Positions 11,476-23,008 of a DNA stretch of 64,000 nt are shown here, one piece after another. The stretch spans positions 54,393,001-54,457,000 of the forward strand of contig NC_091260.1 in NCBI RefSeq assembly GCF_042477335.2, written 5' to 3'. Under the pieces are notes generated by a model. That model searched no databases. It was not told where the DNA came from and worked only from the letters and a program-made list of their open reading frames with translations. Every line of letters starts with the position of its first letter. Position 1 is the first letter of the stretch. A program made the position numbers and the translations under genes. The stretch comes from Ovis canadensis (taxonomy: Eukaryota > Chordata > Mammalia > Artiodactyla > Bovidae).

Positions 11476-11681
11476 TCATGCTAAGTCACTTCAGTCATGT
11501 CCAACTCTGTGATCCCCCGGACTCTAGCCCACCAGGCTCCTCTGTCCATGAGATTCTCCAGGCAAGAATACTGGAGTGGGTTGCCATGCCCTCCTCCAGA
11601 TCTTCCCAATTCAGGGATCGAAACCACATCTCTTGCATTGGCAGGCAGGTTCTTTACCATTAGTGCCACCAGGAAAGCCCA
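11476..11681 (-). mobile_element. Bov-tA SINE
   Basis: Antisense Bov-A body with an inverted tRNA head ending TAGTGCCACCAGGAAAGCCC. The body has a small deletion near 11597. Confidence 0.85.
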
Positions 11682-11895
11682 AGGTAAAGTCAGTCCTCTC
11701 TAATTAAGTGTGGGTTGTAATCCTAGAGGCCAGCTGTCAAACCCAGGGCACCAGGCACCAGGTTCCCGAGAGAAAGGAATCCATGGGGGCCCACATGGAA
11801 ATTCACATGAGCTCCAGAGCTTGTGCCTGCTCTCTGGGATGCTCAGTATAAGTGGCTGGTAAACAGTATTTTCATTTTCATACTTTCTAGAGAAG

Positions 11896-12025
11896 GTTGG
11901 AGAAGGAAACGGCAACCCAGTGTTCTTGCCTGGAGAATCCCAGGGATGGGGGGAGCCTGGTGAGCTGCTGTCTATGGGGTCACACAGAGTCAGACACAAC
12001 TGAAGCGACTTAGCAGCAACAGCAG
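11896..12025 (+). mobile_element. Bov-A SINE monomer
   Basis: Single Bov-A unit ending GAAGCGACTTAGCAGCAAC. It is flanked by the 9-bp duplication CTAGAGAAG at 11887-11895 and 12026-12034. Confidence 0.87.
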
Positions 12026-12084
12026 CTAGAGAAGACAGGCATATATCAGATTGGAAGATTCATTCCTTTAGCAAATACTACAGT

Positions 12085-12680
12085 GCTAAGCACTAGTGAT
12101 ATGAAGGTAAAAGAGACAAAATGCTCATCTTCATGAAGCTTACATTCCTAGGAGGAGGAGAGGATGGAAGCAGAAAATAAAAACACATAAGTGTATAATT
12201 GTAAGTAGTGATAATGCTATGAGAAGTACTAAAAAGCAGGATAAATGGTGAGAGAACATAGACCTCTTTACACAAGGCAGAGAGAAGGCATCTCTGAGAA
12301 CCTAAAATTTAAGTAGACACCTAAATCAAGGGAGGAAAAAAGCCCTTAGATGTTTTAAAGAAGGTCAATCTAGAAAAGCAAAAACAAATATAAAGATCTT
12401 GAGACTGAAGCAAACATTCAAAGGCTATCCTGAAGGCTGATGGGTAGAGGAAAATGAGTCAAAAAGGGTGAGAAACTGGGGGTGGACAGGGCTAGGTCTT
12501 AAGAGTGGCTTGTCATCCGTGCAAGGAATTTGAATGTTATATAAGTGGGAAAAAAAGCCCGTAGAGAGAGTTGAGCAGGGGATTGACTTGGGAATGGATT
12601 GATATCTTTAAAACTTAATCCTTCCTGATACAAAGGACAAGGTAGGGGCAGCAAGACCAGGTAGAAGGTTACTGTAGTAG
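12085..12680 (-). mobile_element. LINE-2 (L2) remnant, antisense
   Basis: It follows the order of antisense L2 words: GAAGCTTACATTCCTAGGAGG, GATAATGCTATGAGAAGTAC, AAGGCATCTCTGAGAACC, then TTGAGCAGGGGATTGACTTG. Diverged, as expected for an ancient mammalian LINE. Confidence 0.55.
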
Positions 12681-12773
12681 CTCAAGGAGAGTGGTTAGGA
12701 CTGAGTGGTAGTGGTAGGGGTGGGGAGAAGTAGTCATATTTAGGGAATAGTCTGAAGGTAGAGTCAACAAGGG

Positions 12774-12985
12774 GCTTCCCTGGTGACTGAGTGTTGAAGA
12801 TTCCGCCTGCCAATGCAGGAGACATGGGTTCAATCCCTGGATCTCAAAGATTCCCTGGAGAAGGAAATGGCAATCCACTCCAGTAGTCTTTCCTGTCAAA
12901 TCCCATGGACAGAGGAACCTGGCAAGCTACAGTCCATGAGATCGCAGAGAGTCAGACAAAACTTAGCAACTAAACAACAACAACA
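12774..12985 (+). mobile_element. Bov-tA SINE
   Basis: Plus-strand head GGGGCTTCCCTGGTGACTGA, B-box-like GGTTCAATCCC at about 12828-12838, body ending AACTTAGCAACTAAAC. GTCAACA and GTCAATA at the edges may be the target duplication. Confidence 0.85.
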
Positions 12986-13331
12986 AATAGTCAATAGGAC
13001 TCAGTAAGTATTTGAATGTGGAGATTGAAGAAAGAAGAATCAAGGACGACCTCCTGAGCTGGGCAGAGTGAAGTGGGTATAAGTCTTGAGGAAGCATCCT
13101 GAGGTCTGTTTTATATGTGGTAATTCAAGATTCACCCTATTCCCCATCATTTATATGAGGATGTCCTGAACATTGTATGTGCAAGTCAGGGGAAGGGCCA
13201 GAGCTGCAGGTATGAACCAGATGAGCTTGAAGTTATCAAGTATAACTTCAAGAAAGTATAGTGAGAGAAAGGGCCTGCAGGTGGAGTCCAATATGTCTGG
13301 AATCCACAATTTGGAATATACCTTGAGGAAT

Positions 13332-13460
13332 ATGGAGAAGGGAGTGACTACCTACTCCGCTATTCTTGCTTGGAGCATTCCATGAACTGAGGAGCCTGGT
13401 GGGCTACAATCCATGGGGTCTCAAAGAGTCGAACACAACTGAATGACTAACATTTTCACT
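13332..13460 (+). mobile_element. Bov-A / Bov-tA 3' body
   Basis: Contains only the Bov-A part (GAGAAGGGAGTGACTACC to AATGACTAACATTTTCAC); the tRNA head is missing. Confidence 0.75.
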
Positions 13461-13472
13461 TATCTTTGAAAA

Positions 13473-13830
13473 AATGGTTGGACTATAAAGAATGTTGAGC
13501 ACCAAAGAATTGATGCTTTTGAATTGTGGTATTGGAGAAGATTCTTGAGAATCCTTTGGACAGCAAGATCAAATCAGTCAATCCTAAAGGAAATGAGTCC
13601 TGAATATTCATTGGAAGGACTGATGATGAAGCTAAAACTCCAATGCTTTGGCCACCTGATGCGAAGAACTGGCTCTTTGGAAGAGACCCAGATGCTGGGA
13701 AAGATTGAAGGCAGGAGGAGAAGGGGACGACAGAGGATGAGATGGTTGGATGGCATCACTGACTCAATGGACATGAGTTTGAGTAAACTCCGGGAGTTGG
13801 TGGACAGGGAAGAGGGACAGGGAAGCTTGG
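13473..13830 (+). mobile_element. 5'-truncated BovB fragment
   Basis: Reads the BovB C-terminal tail (frame 13524-13853, with the [19 protein letters not shown] motif). The usual 3' end is altered after 13800, where a short GACAGGGAAGAGGGACAGGG direct repeat appears. Confidence 0.85.
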
Positions 13831-13839
13831 CATGCTTCT

Positions 13840-14213
13840 TCCTGGTTGGGTAAAATAGTACACCCACTTCCATATTTTGCTTAAGCTTGATGTCTGGCCC
13901 CTAAGTAGGAGTGAATCTCAGTTGAGGCTTCAACTCTGAACCTGAGGGAATAAGGCCAAATCAGGCTTGAGTTACAGCCAGAAACCAGGAGTGAGCTGAC
14001 AATTTACTTAGAATTGTGTGTGGGTTTGCAAAAGTTCTGTGGCCAGGATGTCAATTATGTTGTGTAGGAGGAGGAAAATGGTGATGAAAATTTCTTAGCA
14101 TTTGAAATTTTCAACTATCTTTTAAGTGAACCTCTAAGTTCTTAAAATAAATCTTTCACAGTTGCTGGGGTAGAAATAATCACTATAATTAAATTGTGCT
14201 GGTCACATCATAA
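13840..14213. other. Intergenic stretch, nothing recognised
   Basis: No gene, RNA or confident repeat seen. Confidence 0.45.
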
Positions 14214-14760
14214 TTTTTAAAATCTTTTTATTTATGGAGAATTTCTAACTTACTTTTGTAAGTAGACCAAATAGTATAGCAAGCCTTCAATTTGCCTATC
14301 ACCTATCTGAAATCCATCAGTCCTGCCCCATCCACACTTTGGTACACTTCCTCTCCCCGTAAATTATTTTGAACCAAATCTCAGGCTTGATATTATTTTA
14401 TTCAAAAACGTTTGAGTACATTTCTTTAAAAGATGGTTATTTTGTGTGTGTAGCAGAGCCATGTGGCTTGCAAAATCTTAGTTCCCCAATCGGGGATTGA
14501 ACCTTGGCCCTAACAGTGAAAGCACCAAGTGCTAACTACTGGACCACTGAGGAATTCCCAAAAGACACATTTTTAAAACATAACCACAATACAATTATCA
14601 CATTTGAAAAAAAAAATCCTTTATAATGTAAAATGTCCTGTCAGTGTTTAAATTTTCACTTGTCTCCTAAATGCTATGAATTTTTCTTTTTTCATTTTGT
14701 GGAGTTTTTCTTTTTTAGTGGAATCTAAATAATACCCACACGTTGCAAATGGTTGGTTTT
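14214..14760. repeat. Ancient mammalian repeat remnant, split by a CHR SINE
   Basis: The parts at 14214-14436 and 14563-14760 resemble a widespread old mammalian repeat (ATTATTTTGAACCAAATCTCAGGC, then AACATAACCACAATACAATTATCAC). I cannot assign the family with confidence. Confidence 0.4.
14437..14562 (-). mobile_element. CHR-type SINE, antisense
   Basis: Inverted tRNA-derived head ending CTACTGGACCACTGAGGAATTCCC. It interrupts the older repeat. Confidence 0.75.
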
Positions 14761-15085
14761 TTAAAATCTCTTTTAATCATAGGTTTTCCCTCCACTTCTT
14801 TTTATTACATTTGCTATTTATCTGTTGAAGTAACAAAGTTGTTTATCCTGAATAGTTTCCAATAGTCATAAATTTTGCATCATATGGTTATAAATATCTT
14901 CCTCTGTCCTCTATAGCCTCTATAACTTGTAGTTGGAATTAGATTTTTTTAAATGCAGGCATCCCTCAGTATCTGTCAGGGACCCAGTGTTAGGACCCCT
15001 GAAGTTACCAAAATCCTCCAGTGCTCATCTCTTATACATGTGAAGAACATGTGTAGTACTTGCATATAACCTATGCATGTTAGTG

Positions 15086-15236
15086 CATGCTAAATTGCTT
15101 CAGTCGTGTCCGCCTCTTTGTGATCCTATGAACTGTATCCCACCAGGCTCCTCTGTCCACGTGATTCTCTAGGCAAAAATACTGTAGTGGGTTGCCATGC
15201 CCTCCTCCAGGGGATCTTCCTGACCCAGGGATTGAT
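15086..15236 (-). mobile_element. Bov-tA SINE, truncated
   Basis: Antisense Bov-A body that stops at CCCAGGGATTGA where the inverted tRNA head should continue. It is joined directly to a + strand BovB end, without the remaining head. Confidence 0.8.
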
Positions 15237-15351
15237 GCGAGTCTGAGTGAACTCCGGGAGTTGGTGATGGACAGGGAGGCCTGGTGTGCTGCGATTCATG
15301 GGGTCGCAAAGAGTCAGACAAGACTGAGTGACTGAACTGAACTGAACTAGA
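15237..15351 (+). mobile_element. BovB extreme 3' end
   Basis: The last ~115 bp of BovB, from GCGAGTCTGAGTGAACTCC to the GAACTGAACTGAACT terminus. It is fused to the truncated SINE on its left. Confidence 0.85.
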
Positions 15352-15384
15352 TTACTTATAATACCAATTAACTTATAATGATGA

Positions 15385-16137
15385 GGGCAGTCCTAAGATG
15401 GCAGAGGAATAGGATGGGGAGACCACTTTTTCCCCCACGAATTCATCGAAAGAACATCTGAACACTGAGCAAATTCCACAGAACAGCTTCTGAATGCTGG
15501 CAGAGGACATCAGGCACCCAGAAGGGCAGCCCATTGTCTTTGAAAGGATATGGAGAAGTTTTGAGGCTGCTGTAAGAAAAAGACTGAAAACCAGAGGCAG
15601 GAGGCTTAAGTTCAAATCCTGAGAACACCACAGAACTCCTGACTCCAGAGAACATTAATCAACAGGAGCTCATCAAACACCTCCATACCTACACTGAAAC
15701 CAAGCACCACCCAAGGGCTAACAAGAGCAAGACATACTATGCAAATTCTCCAGCAACACAGGAACACAGCCCTGAGCTCCAATATACAGGCTGCCCAAAG
15801 TCACTCCAAACCCACTGACATCTCATAACTCATTACTGGACACTTCATTGCACTCCAGAGAGAAGAAATCCAGCTCCACCCACCAGAACATCAACACAAG
15901 CTTCATTAACCAATAAACCTTGACAAGACACCCATACAACCCCACCCACAGCAAGGAAACTCCACAATAAAGAGAACTCCACAAACTGCCAGAATACAGA
16001 AAGGCCACCCCAAACACAGCAATATAAACAAGATGAAGAGAAAGAGGAATACCCAGCAGGTAAAGGAACAGGAATGCCCACCAAACCAAACAAAAGAGGA
16101 AGAGATAGGGAATCTTCCTGATAAAGAATTCTGAATA
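15385..16137 (+). promoter_or_regulatory. L1 5' UTR
   Basis: Leader of the L1, including ACATCTGAACACTGAGC and a long A-rich, C-rich stretch before the first ORF1-like codons. It would hold the internal pol II promoter of the element. Present-day activity is unknown. Confidence 0.6.
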
Positions 16138-16950
16138 ATGATAGTGAAAATGATCCAAAATCTTGAAATCAAAATGGAATCACAGATAAATAGCCTGGAG
16201 ACAAGGACCAAGAAGATGCAAGAAAGGTTTAACAAGGACCTAGAAGAAATAAAAAAGAGTCAATATATAATTAATAATGCAATAAATGAGATCAAAAACA
16301 CTCTGGAGGGAACAAATAGTAGAATAACTGGAGGCAGAAGATAGGGTTAGTGAGATAGAAAATAGAATGGTAGGAATAAATGACTCAGAGAGGAAAAAAG
16401 AAAAATGAATTAAAAGAAATGAGGACAATCTCAGAGACCTCCAGGACAATGTTAAATGCCCCAACATTCAAATCATAGGAGTCTCAGAAGAAGAAGATAA
16501 AAAGAAAGACCACAAGAAAATACTTGAGGAGATAATAGTTGAAAACTTCCCTAGGAAGGAAGGAAATAGTCACCCAAGTCCAAGAAACCCAGAGAGTCCC
16601 AAACAGGATAAAACCAAGGTGAAACACCCCAAGACACATATTAATCAAATTAACAAAGATCAAACACAAAGAACAAATATTAAAAGCAGCAAGGGAATAA
16701 CAACAAATAACACACAAGGGGATTCCCATAAAGATAACAGCTGATCTTTCAATAGAAACTCTTCAGGCCAGAAAGGAATGGCAAGACATAATTAAAGTGC
16801 TGAACGAAAATAACCTACAGCCCAGATTACTGCACCCAGCAAGGATCTCATTCAAATATGAAGGCGAAATCAAAAGCTTTACAGACAAGCAAAAGCTGAG
16901 AGAATTCAGCACGACCAAACCAGCTCTCCAACAAATGCTAAAGGAGCTTC
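16138..16950 (+). pseudogene. L1 ORF1 remnant
   Basis: The first open piece, 16138-16344 (68 codons), is Lys/Glu/Asn-rich and reads as coiled coil (KMESQINSLETRTKKMQER). Frameshifts and stops follow, but downstream words in other frames (IIGVSEEE; VKHPKTHINQINKDQ) match the conserved centre and C-terminal part of L1 ORF1p. The family protein is an RNA-binding trimeric chaperone of about 340 residues. This copy cannot make it. Confidence 0.7.
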
Positions 16951-17006
16951 TCTAGACAGGAAACACAGAAAGGATGTATAAACTCAAACCCAAAACAATC
17001 AAGTAA

Positions 17007-17738
17007 ATGGCAACAGGATCATACTTATCAATAATTACCTTAAACGTAAATGGGTTGAATGCCCCAACCAAAAGGCAAAGACTGGCTGAATGGATACAAA
17101 AACAAGACCCCTATATATGTTGTCTACAAGAGACCCACCTCGAAACAAGGGACACCTATAGACTGAAAGTGAAGGGCTGGAAAAAGATATTCCATGCAAA
17201 TAGAGACCAAAAGAAAGCAGGAGTAGCAATACTCATATCAGATAAAATAGACTTTAAAACAAAGGCTGTGAAAAGAGACAAAGAAGGCCACTACATAATG
17301 ATCAAAGAATCAATCCAAGAAGAAGATATAACAGTTATAAATATATATGCACTCAACATAGGAGCATTGCAATATGTAAGACAAATGCTAACAAGTAAGA
17401 AAGGGGAAATTAACAATAACACAATAATAGTGGGAGACTTTAATACCCCACTCACACCTATGGATAGATCAACTAAACAGAAAATTAACAAGGAAACACA
17501 AACTTTAAATGGTACAAAAGACCAGTTAGACCTAATTTATATCTATAGGACATTTCACCCCAAAACAATGAATTTCATCTTTTTCTCAAATGCACATGGA
17601 ACCTTCTCCAGGATAGATCGTATCCTGGGCTATAAATCTAGCCTTGGTAAATTCAAAAAAATTGAAGTCATTCCAAGCATCTTTTCTAACCACAATGCAG
17701 TAAGATTAGATGTCAATTACAGGAGAAAAACTATTTAA
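17007..17738 (+). pseudogene. L1 ORF2 endonuclease domain, N-terminal 243 codons
   Basis: Apurinic-like endonuclease domain of L1 ORF2p. Seen motifs: LNVNGLN near residue 14, LQETHL near 42, VGDFNTPL near 143, SRIDRILG near 202. The family's SDH catalytic motif reads SNH here (IFSNHNAVRLDV), so the catalytic Asp is changed to Asn. The frame stops at 17738, before the RT domain. The start codon follows the ORF1 region by about 50 bp, as usual for L1. An isolated endonuclease piece would not support retrotransposition. Confidence 0.85.
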
Positions 17739-20700
17739 AATTCCAACATATGGAGGCTGCTGAACACACTGCTGAATAACCAATAATCATAGAAGAAATC
17801 AAAAAATAAATCAAAATATGCATAGAAACAAATGAAAATGAAAACACAACTATCCAAAACCTATGGGACACTGTAAAAACAGTATCAAGGGGAAGGTTCA
17901 TAGCAATACAGGCTTACCTCAAGAAACAAGAAAAAAGTCAAATAAATAACCTAACTCTACACCTAAAGCAACTAGAAAAGGAAGAAATGAAGAACCCCAG
18001 GGTAAGTAGAAGGAAAGAAATCTTAAAAATTAGGGCAGAAATAAATGCAAAAGAAACAAAAGAGACCATAGCAAAAATCAAAAAAGCCAAAAGCTGGTTC
18101 TTTGAGAAGTTAAATAAAATTGACAAACCATTAGCCAGACTCATCAAGAAACAAATGGAGAAAAATTAAATCAACAAAATTAGAAATGAAAATGGAGAGA
18201 CCACACAGACAACACAGAAATACAAAGGATCATAAGAGACTACTATCAAAAACTATATGCCAATAAAATTGACAACTTGGAAGAAATGGACAAATTCTTA
18301 GAAAAGTACAACTTTCCAAAACTGAACCAGGAAGAAATAGAAAATCTTAACAGACCCATCACAAGCATGGAAATTGAAACTGTAATCAGAAATCTTCCAG
18401 CAAACAAAAGCCCAGATCCAGACAGCTTCACAGCTGAATTCTACCAAAAATTTAGGGAAGATCTAACACCTATCCTACTCAAACTCTTCCAGAAAATTGC
18501 AGAGGAAGGTAAACTTCCAAACTGATTCTATGAGGCCACCATAACCCTAATACCAAAACCTGACAAAGATGCCACAAAACAAGAAAACTACAGGCCAATA
18601 CCACGGATGAACATATATGCAAAAATCCTTAATAAGTTCTAGCAAACAGAATCCAACAACATATTTAAAAGATCATATATCATGACCAAGTGAGCTTTAT
18701 CCCAGGGATGCAAGGATTCTTCAATATCCGCAAATCAATCAATGTAATACACCACATTAACAAATTGAAAAATAAAAGCCATATAATTATCTCAATAAAT
18801 GCAGAGAAAGCCTCTGACAAAATCCAACATCCATTTATGATTAAAAAAAAAAAACCCTCCAGAAAGCAGGAATAGAAGGAACATACCTCAACATAATAAA
18901 AGCTTTTTATGACAAACCCACAGCAAACATTATCCTCAATGGTGAAAAATTAAAAGCATTTCTCCTAAAGTCAGGAACAAGAAAAGGTTGCTCACTCTCA
19001 CCACTACTATTCAACATAGTTTTGGAAGTTTTGGCCACAGCAATCAGAGCAGGAAAAGAAATAAAAGGAATCCAGATTGGAAAAGAAGTAAAACTCTCAC
19101 TCTTTGCAGATGACATGATCCTCTACATAGAAAATCCTAAAGACTCCACCAGAAAATTACTAGAGCTAATCAATGAATATAGCAAAGTTGCAGGATATAA
19201 AATCAACACACAGAAATCCCTTTCATTCCTATACACTAAGAAAACAGAAAGAGAAATTAAGGAAACAATTCCATTCACCATTGCAACAAAAAGAATAAAA
19301 TACTTAGGAATATATCTACCTAAAGAAACAAAAGACCTATATATAGAAAACTATAAAACACTGATGAAAGAAATCAAAGAGGACACTAATAGATGGAGAA
19401 ATATACCATGTTCATGGATCAGAAGAATCAATATAGTGAAAATGAGTATACTACCCAAAGCAATATATAGATTCAATGCAATCCCTATCAAGCTACCAGC
19501 AGTATTTTTCACAGAACTAGAACAAATAATTTCAAGATTTGTATGGAAATACAAAAAACCTCGAATAGCCAAAGTAATCTTGAGAAAGAAGAATGGAACT
19601 GAAGGAATCAACCTGTCTGACTTCAGGCTCTACTACAAAGCCACAGTCATCAAGACAGTACGGTACTGGCACAGACAGAAATACAAATCAATGGAACAAA
19701 ATAGAAAGCCCAGAGATAAATCCACACACCTATGGACACCTTATCTTTGACAAAGGAGGCAAGAATATACAGAGAAAATACAATCTTTTTAACACATGGT
19801 GTTGGGAAAACTGGTCAATGACTTGTAAAAAAAATAAAACTAGAACACTTTCTAATGCCATACACAAAAATAAACTCAAAATGGATTAAAGATCTAAACA
19901 TAAGACCAGAAACTATTAAACTGTTAGAGGAAAACATAGGCAAAACACTCTCCGACATAAATCACAGCAGAATCCTCTATGACCCACCTCCCAGAATATT
20001 GGAAATAAAAGCAAAAATAAACAAATGGGATCTAATTAAAATTAAAAGCTTTTGCACAACAAAGGAAACTCTAAGCAAGGTGAAAGGACAGCCTTCAGAA
20101 TGGGAGAAAATAATAGCAAACGAAGCAACTGACAAAGAATTAATCTTAAAAATATAAAAGCAACTCTTGCAGCTCAATTCCAGAAAAATAAACGACCCAA
20201 TCAAAAAACAGGCCAAATAACTAAACAAACATTTCTCCAGAGAAGACATACAGATGGCTAACAAACACATGAAAAGATGCTCAACATCACTCATTAACAG
20301 AGAAATGCAAATCAAAACCACAATGAGGTACCATTTCATGTCAGTCAGAATGGTTGCTATCCAAAAGTCTACAAGCAACAAATGCTGGAGAGGGTGTGGA
20401 GAAAAGGGAACCCTCTTACACTGTTGGTGGGAATGCAAACTAGTACAGCCACTATGGAGAACAGTGTGGAGATTCCTTTAAAAATTGCAAATAGAACTGC
20501 CTTATGACACAGCAATCCCACTTCTGGGCATACACACCAAGGAAACCAGAATTGAAAGAGACACGTGTACCCCAATGTTCATCGCAGTATTGTTTATAAT
20601 AGCCAGGACATGGAAACAACCTAGATGTCCATCAGCAGATGAATGGATAAGAAAACTGTGGTGCATATACACAATGGAGTATTACTCAGCCATTAAAAAG

Positions 20701-20820
20701 AATACATTTGAATCCGTTCTAATGGGGTGGATGAAACTGGAGCCGATTATACAGAGTGAAGTAAGCCAGAAAGAAAAACACCAATACAGTGTACTAACGC
20801 ATATATATGGAATTTAGAAA
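17739..20820 (+). pseudogene. L1 ORF2 reverse-transcriptase and C-terminal remnant
   Basis: Broken into several frames. 18277-18525 holds the N-terminal RT words ([20 protein letters not shown]). 19022-19750 holds the palm with an intact LFADDMILY catalytic motif. 20254-20481 holds the Cys/His motif [18 protein letters not shown]. 20485-20817 is the end of ORF2. At least five frame breaks and stops separate them, so no full RT can be made. Confidence 0.85.
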
Positions 20821-21177
20821 GATGGTAATGATAACCCTGTATGTGAGACGGCAAAAGAGACACAGATGTATAGAATGGACTTTTGGACTCTGTGAGAGAG
20901 GGAGAGGGTAGGATGATTTGGGAGAATGGCACTGAAACATGTATACTATCATGTAAGAATTGAATCGCCAGTCTATGTTTGATACAGGATACAGGATGCT
21001 TGGGGCTGGTGCATGGGGATGATCCAGAAAAATGATATGGGGTGAGAGGTGGGAGGGGGGCTCAGGATTGGGAACTCATGTACACCCGTGGCTGATTCAT
21101 GTCAATGTATGGCAAAACCAATACAGTATTATAAAGCAAAATAAAGTAAAAATAAAAATTAAAAAAAAAAAAGAAGA

Positions 21178-21698
21178 AAGCTGTGGTACATATACACAAT
21201 AGAATATTACTCAGCCATTAAAAAGAATACATTTGAATCAGTTCTAATGAGGTGGATGAAACTGGAGCCTATTATACAGAATGAAGTAAGCCAGAAAGAA
21301 AAACACCAATACAGTATACTAATGCATATATATGGAATTTAGAAAGATGGTAATGATAACCCTGTATGTGAGACAGCAAAAGAGACACAGATGTATAGAA
21401 CAGTCTTTTGGACTCTGTGGGAGAGGGAGGAGGGGGATGATTTGGGAGAATGGCATTGAAGCATGTATATTATCATATGAGAAATGAATCGCCAGTCCAG
21501 GTTCGATGCATGACACAGGATGCTCAGGGCTGGTGCACTGGGATGGCCCAGAGGGATGGGATGGAGAGGGATGTGGGAGGGGGATTCAGGATGGGGAACA
21601 CATGTACACCCATGGCAGATTCATGTCAATGTATGACTAATACAATATTGTAAAGTAATTAGCCTCCAAAAAAAACAATTAAATGGGGGAAAAAAATC
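21178..21698 (+). repeat. Second, tandem L1 3' end
   Basis: It begins within GCTGTGGTACATATACACAATAG and repeats 20660-21150 in the same orientation with scattered differences, ending in its own A-rich tail. It lies inside the single target duplication of the L1. Confidence 0.85.
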
Positions 21699-22002
21699 AT
21701 AATGATGAATACAATGTAAATGCTATGTAAATAGCTGTGTGTACAGCAAATTGAAGTTTTGCTCTGGGAATATTTTTTCTCATATTAGATCAAATGTTTA
21801 ATAAAATGGTTCTGTTGATCAGTTTTTGATCAAATTGTTTTCTAATATGGAACTATCTGAATATCTTCTATCCATAGTTAATTGAATCTGTGGACTTGCA
21901 ACTTGCAGCTACAGAGGGCTGGCTGTACACAAACAAAAGGTAATAATAGAAAAGAACCAAAAAGAAAGGACAATTTACTCAAAGTTTACCACTTTTAAAC
22001 CT

Positions 22003-22125
22003 CTTTTTTTTTTTTTTGGCCACACCCCTCAGTGTGTGGGGTCTTAGTTCCCCAACCAGGGATTGAACTTATGCCCTCTACACTGGAAGGCAGAGTCTTA
22101 ACTACTGGATCATCGGGGAAGTCCC
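22003..22125 (-). mobile_element. CHR-type SINE, antisense
   Basis: Inverted T-rich tail at left, then GGTCTTAGTTCCCCAACCAGG and a head ending CTGGATCATCGGGGAAGTCCC. Confidence 0.8.
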
Positions 22126-22344
22126 TAAACTTCTTTTTCAATAATAAAGAGTAAAAATGGAAGTTCTCCCTTCCCATGCTGGAATCCCATCCCTCAGGAG
22201 TAATCCCAGGTAACAATGTGGGGCTTGAAGGACATAGTTCAGATTTTAAAAATGAAGAAAAATTTTAGAATGTGTTGGTTAATGTATGGGTCAACTTGAC
22301 TGGGCCGTTGGGTGCCCAGATATTTGGTCAAAACTTTTTCTGTG

Positions 22345-22556
22345 GACTTCCCTGGTGGTCCAATGGCCAAGACTCCACAATCCCAATGCAAGGGGCCTAG
22401 ATTTCATTCCTGGTCAGGGAACTAGATCCCACTTGCCACAACTAAGAGTTTGCATGCCACAACTAAAAATCTCTCATCCTGCAATAAAAAAGGAAGATCC
22501 TGAGTACTGCAACTAAAACCTGGAGCAGCCAAATAAAAAATAAATATTTTTTAAAA
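22345..22556 (+). mobile_element. CHR-type SINE
   Basis: Head GGACTTCCCTGGTGGTCCAA, middle ACTAAGAGTTTGCATGCC repeated in variant form, tail of AAATAAAAAATAAATA. Typical of the CHR family. Confidence 0.82.
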
Positions 22557-22959
22557 ATTGTTCTGGGTCTGTCTGCAATGGTGTTTTTGGATGAGATTAA
22601 CAATTCAATCTATGGACTGAGTAAAGTAGCTTACCTTCCATAATGTGGGTGGGGCTCATCCTATCAGTCTTGAATAGAACAAAAAGATTAGCCCACTCTA
22701 GAGTGAAAGTGTACTCCTCTTGCCTGATGGCTTGCTGGGTCATTAGTCTTTCCAACCTTTGGACCCAGAATGAAACATTGGCCCCCTCCTGGGTCCTAAA
22801 CTTGCCAACTTTTGGACTAGAACTTACACCATCAGCTCTCCTGGTTCCCAAGCTTTTGGACTTGGCCAGGAGCTACACATCAGCTCTTCTGGGCCCCTAG
22901 CTTGTTGACTACAGGTCTTGGGACTTCTTACCTTCCCAACTGCGTAAGTCAATTCCTCA

Positions 22960-23008
22960 TACATATATAATATATAGTATATTAATATATAATATATACC
23001 TATTATAT
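22960..23008. repeat. AT-rich simple repeat
   Basis: Alternating TATATAATATATAG-type sequence just left of the Bov-tA insertion. Confidence 0.8.

Larger units (their letters stand above)
15385..21698 (+). mobile_element. Ruminant L1, near full length, with a second tandem 3' end
   Basis: The L1 5' end begins near 15385 (AGTCCTAAGATGGCAGAGGAATA). ORF1 and ORF2 remnants follow, the A-rich 3' end is at about 21150-21176, and a second copy of the last ~0.5 kb runs at 21178-21698. One 10-bp duplication ATAATGATGA (15375-15384 and 21699-21708) flanks the whole composite, with a TT/A-type target typical of L1 endonuclease. ORFs carry many stops, so it is inactive. Confidence 0.88.
14956..21925 (+). 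mobile_element. Tigger/MER44-like DNA transposon remnant, split by later insertions
   Basis: The 5' end is CAGGCATCCCTCAGTATCTG at 14956. The 3' end at about 21925, read in reverse (CAGCCAGCCCTCTGTAG), is an imperfect inverted copy. The pieces are 14956-15085, 15352-15384 and 21699-21925. Joined, they restore the known order: TTGCATATAACCTATGC, CTAGATTACTTATAATACC, ACAATGTAAATGCTATGTAAATAG. The SINE/BovB block and the L1 lie inside. Family name recalled, not searched. Confidence 0.7.
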
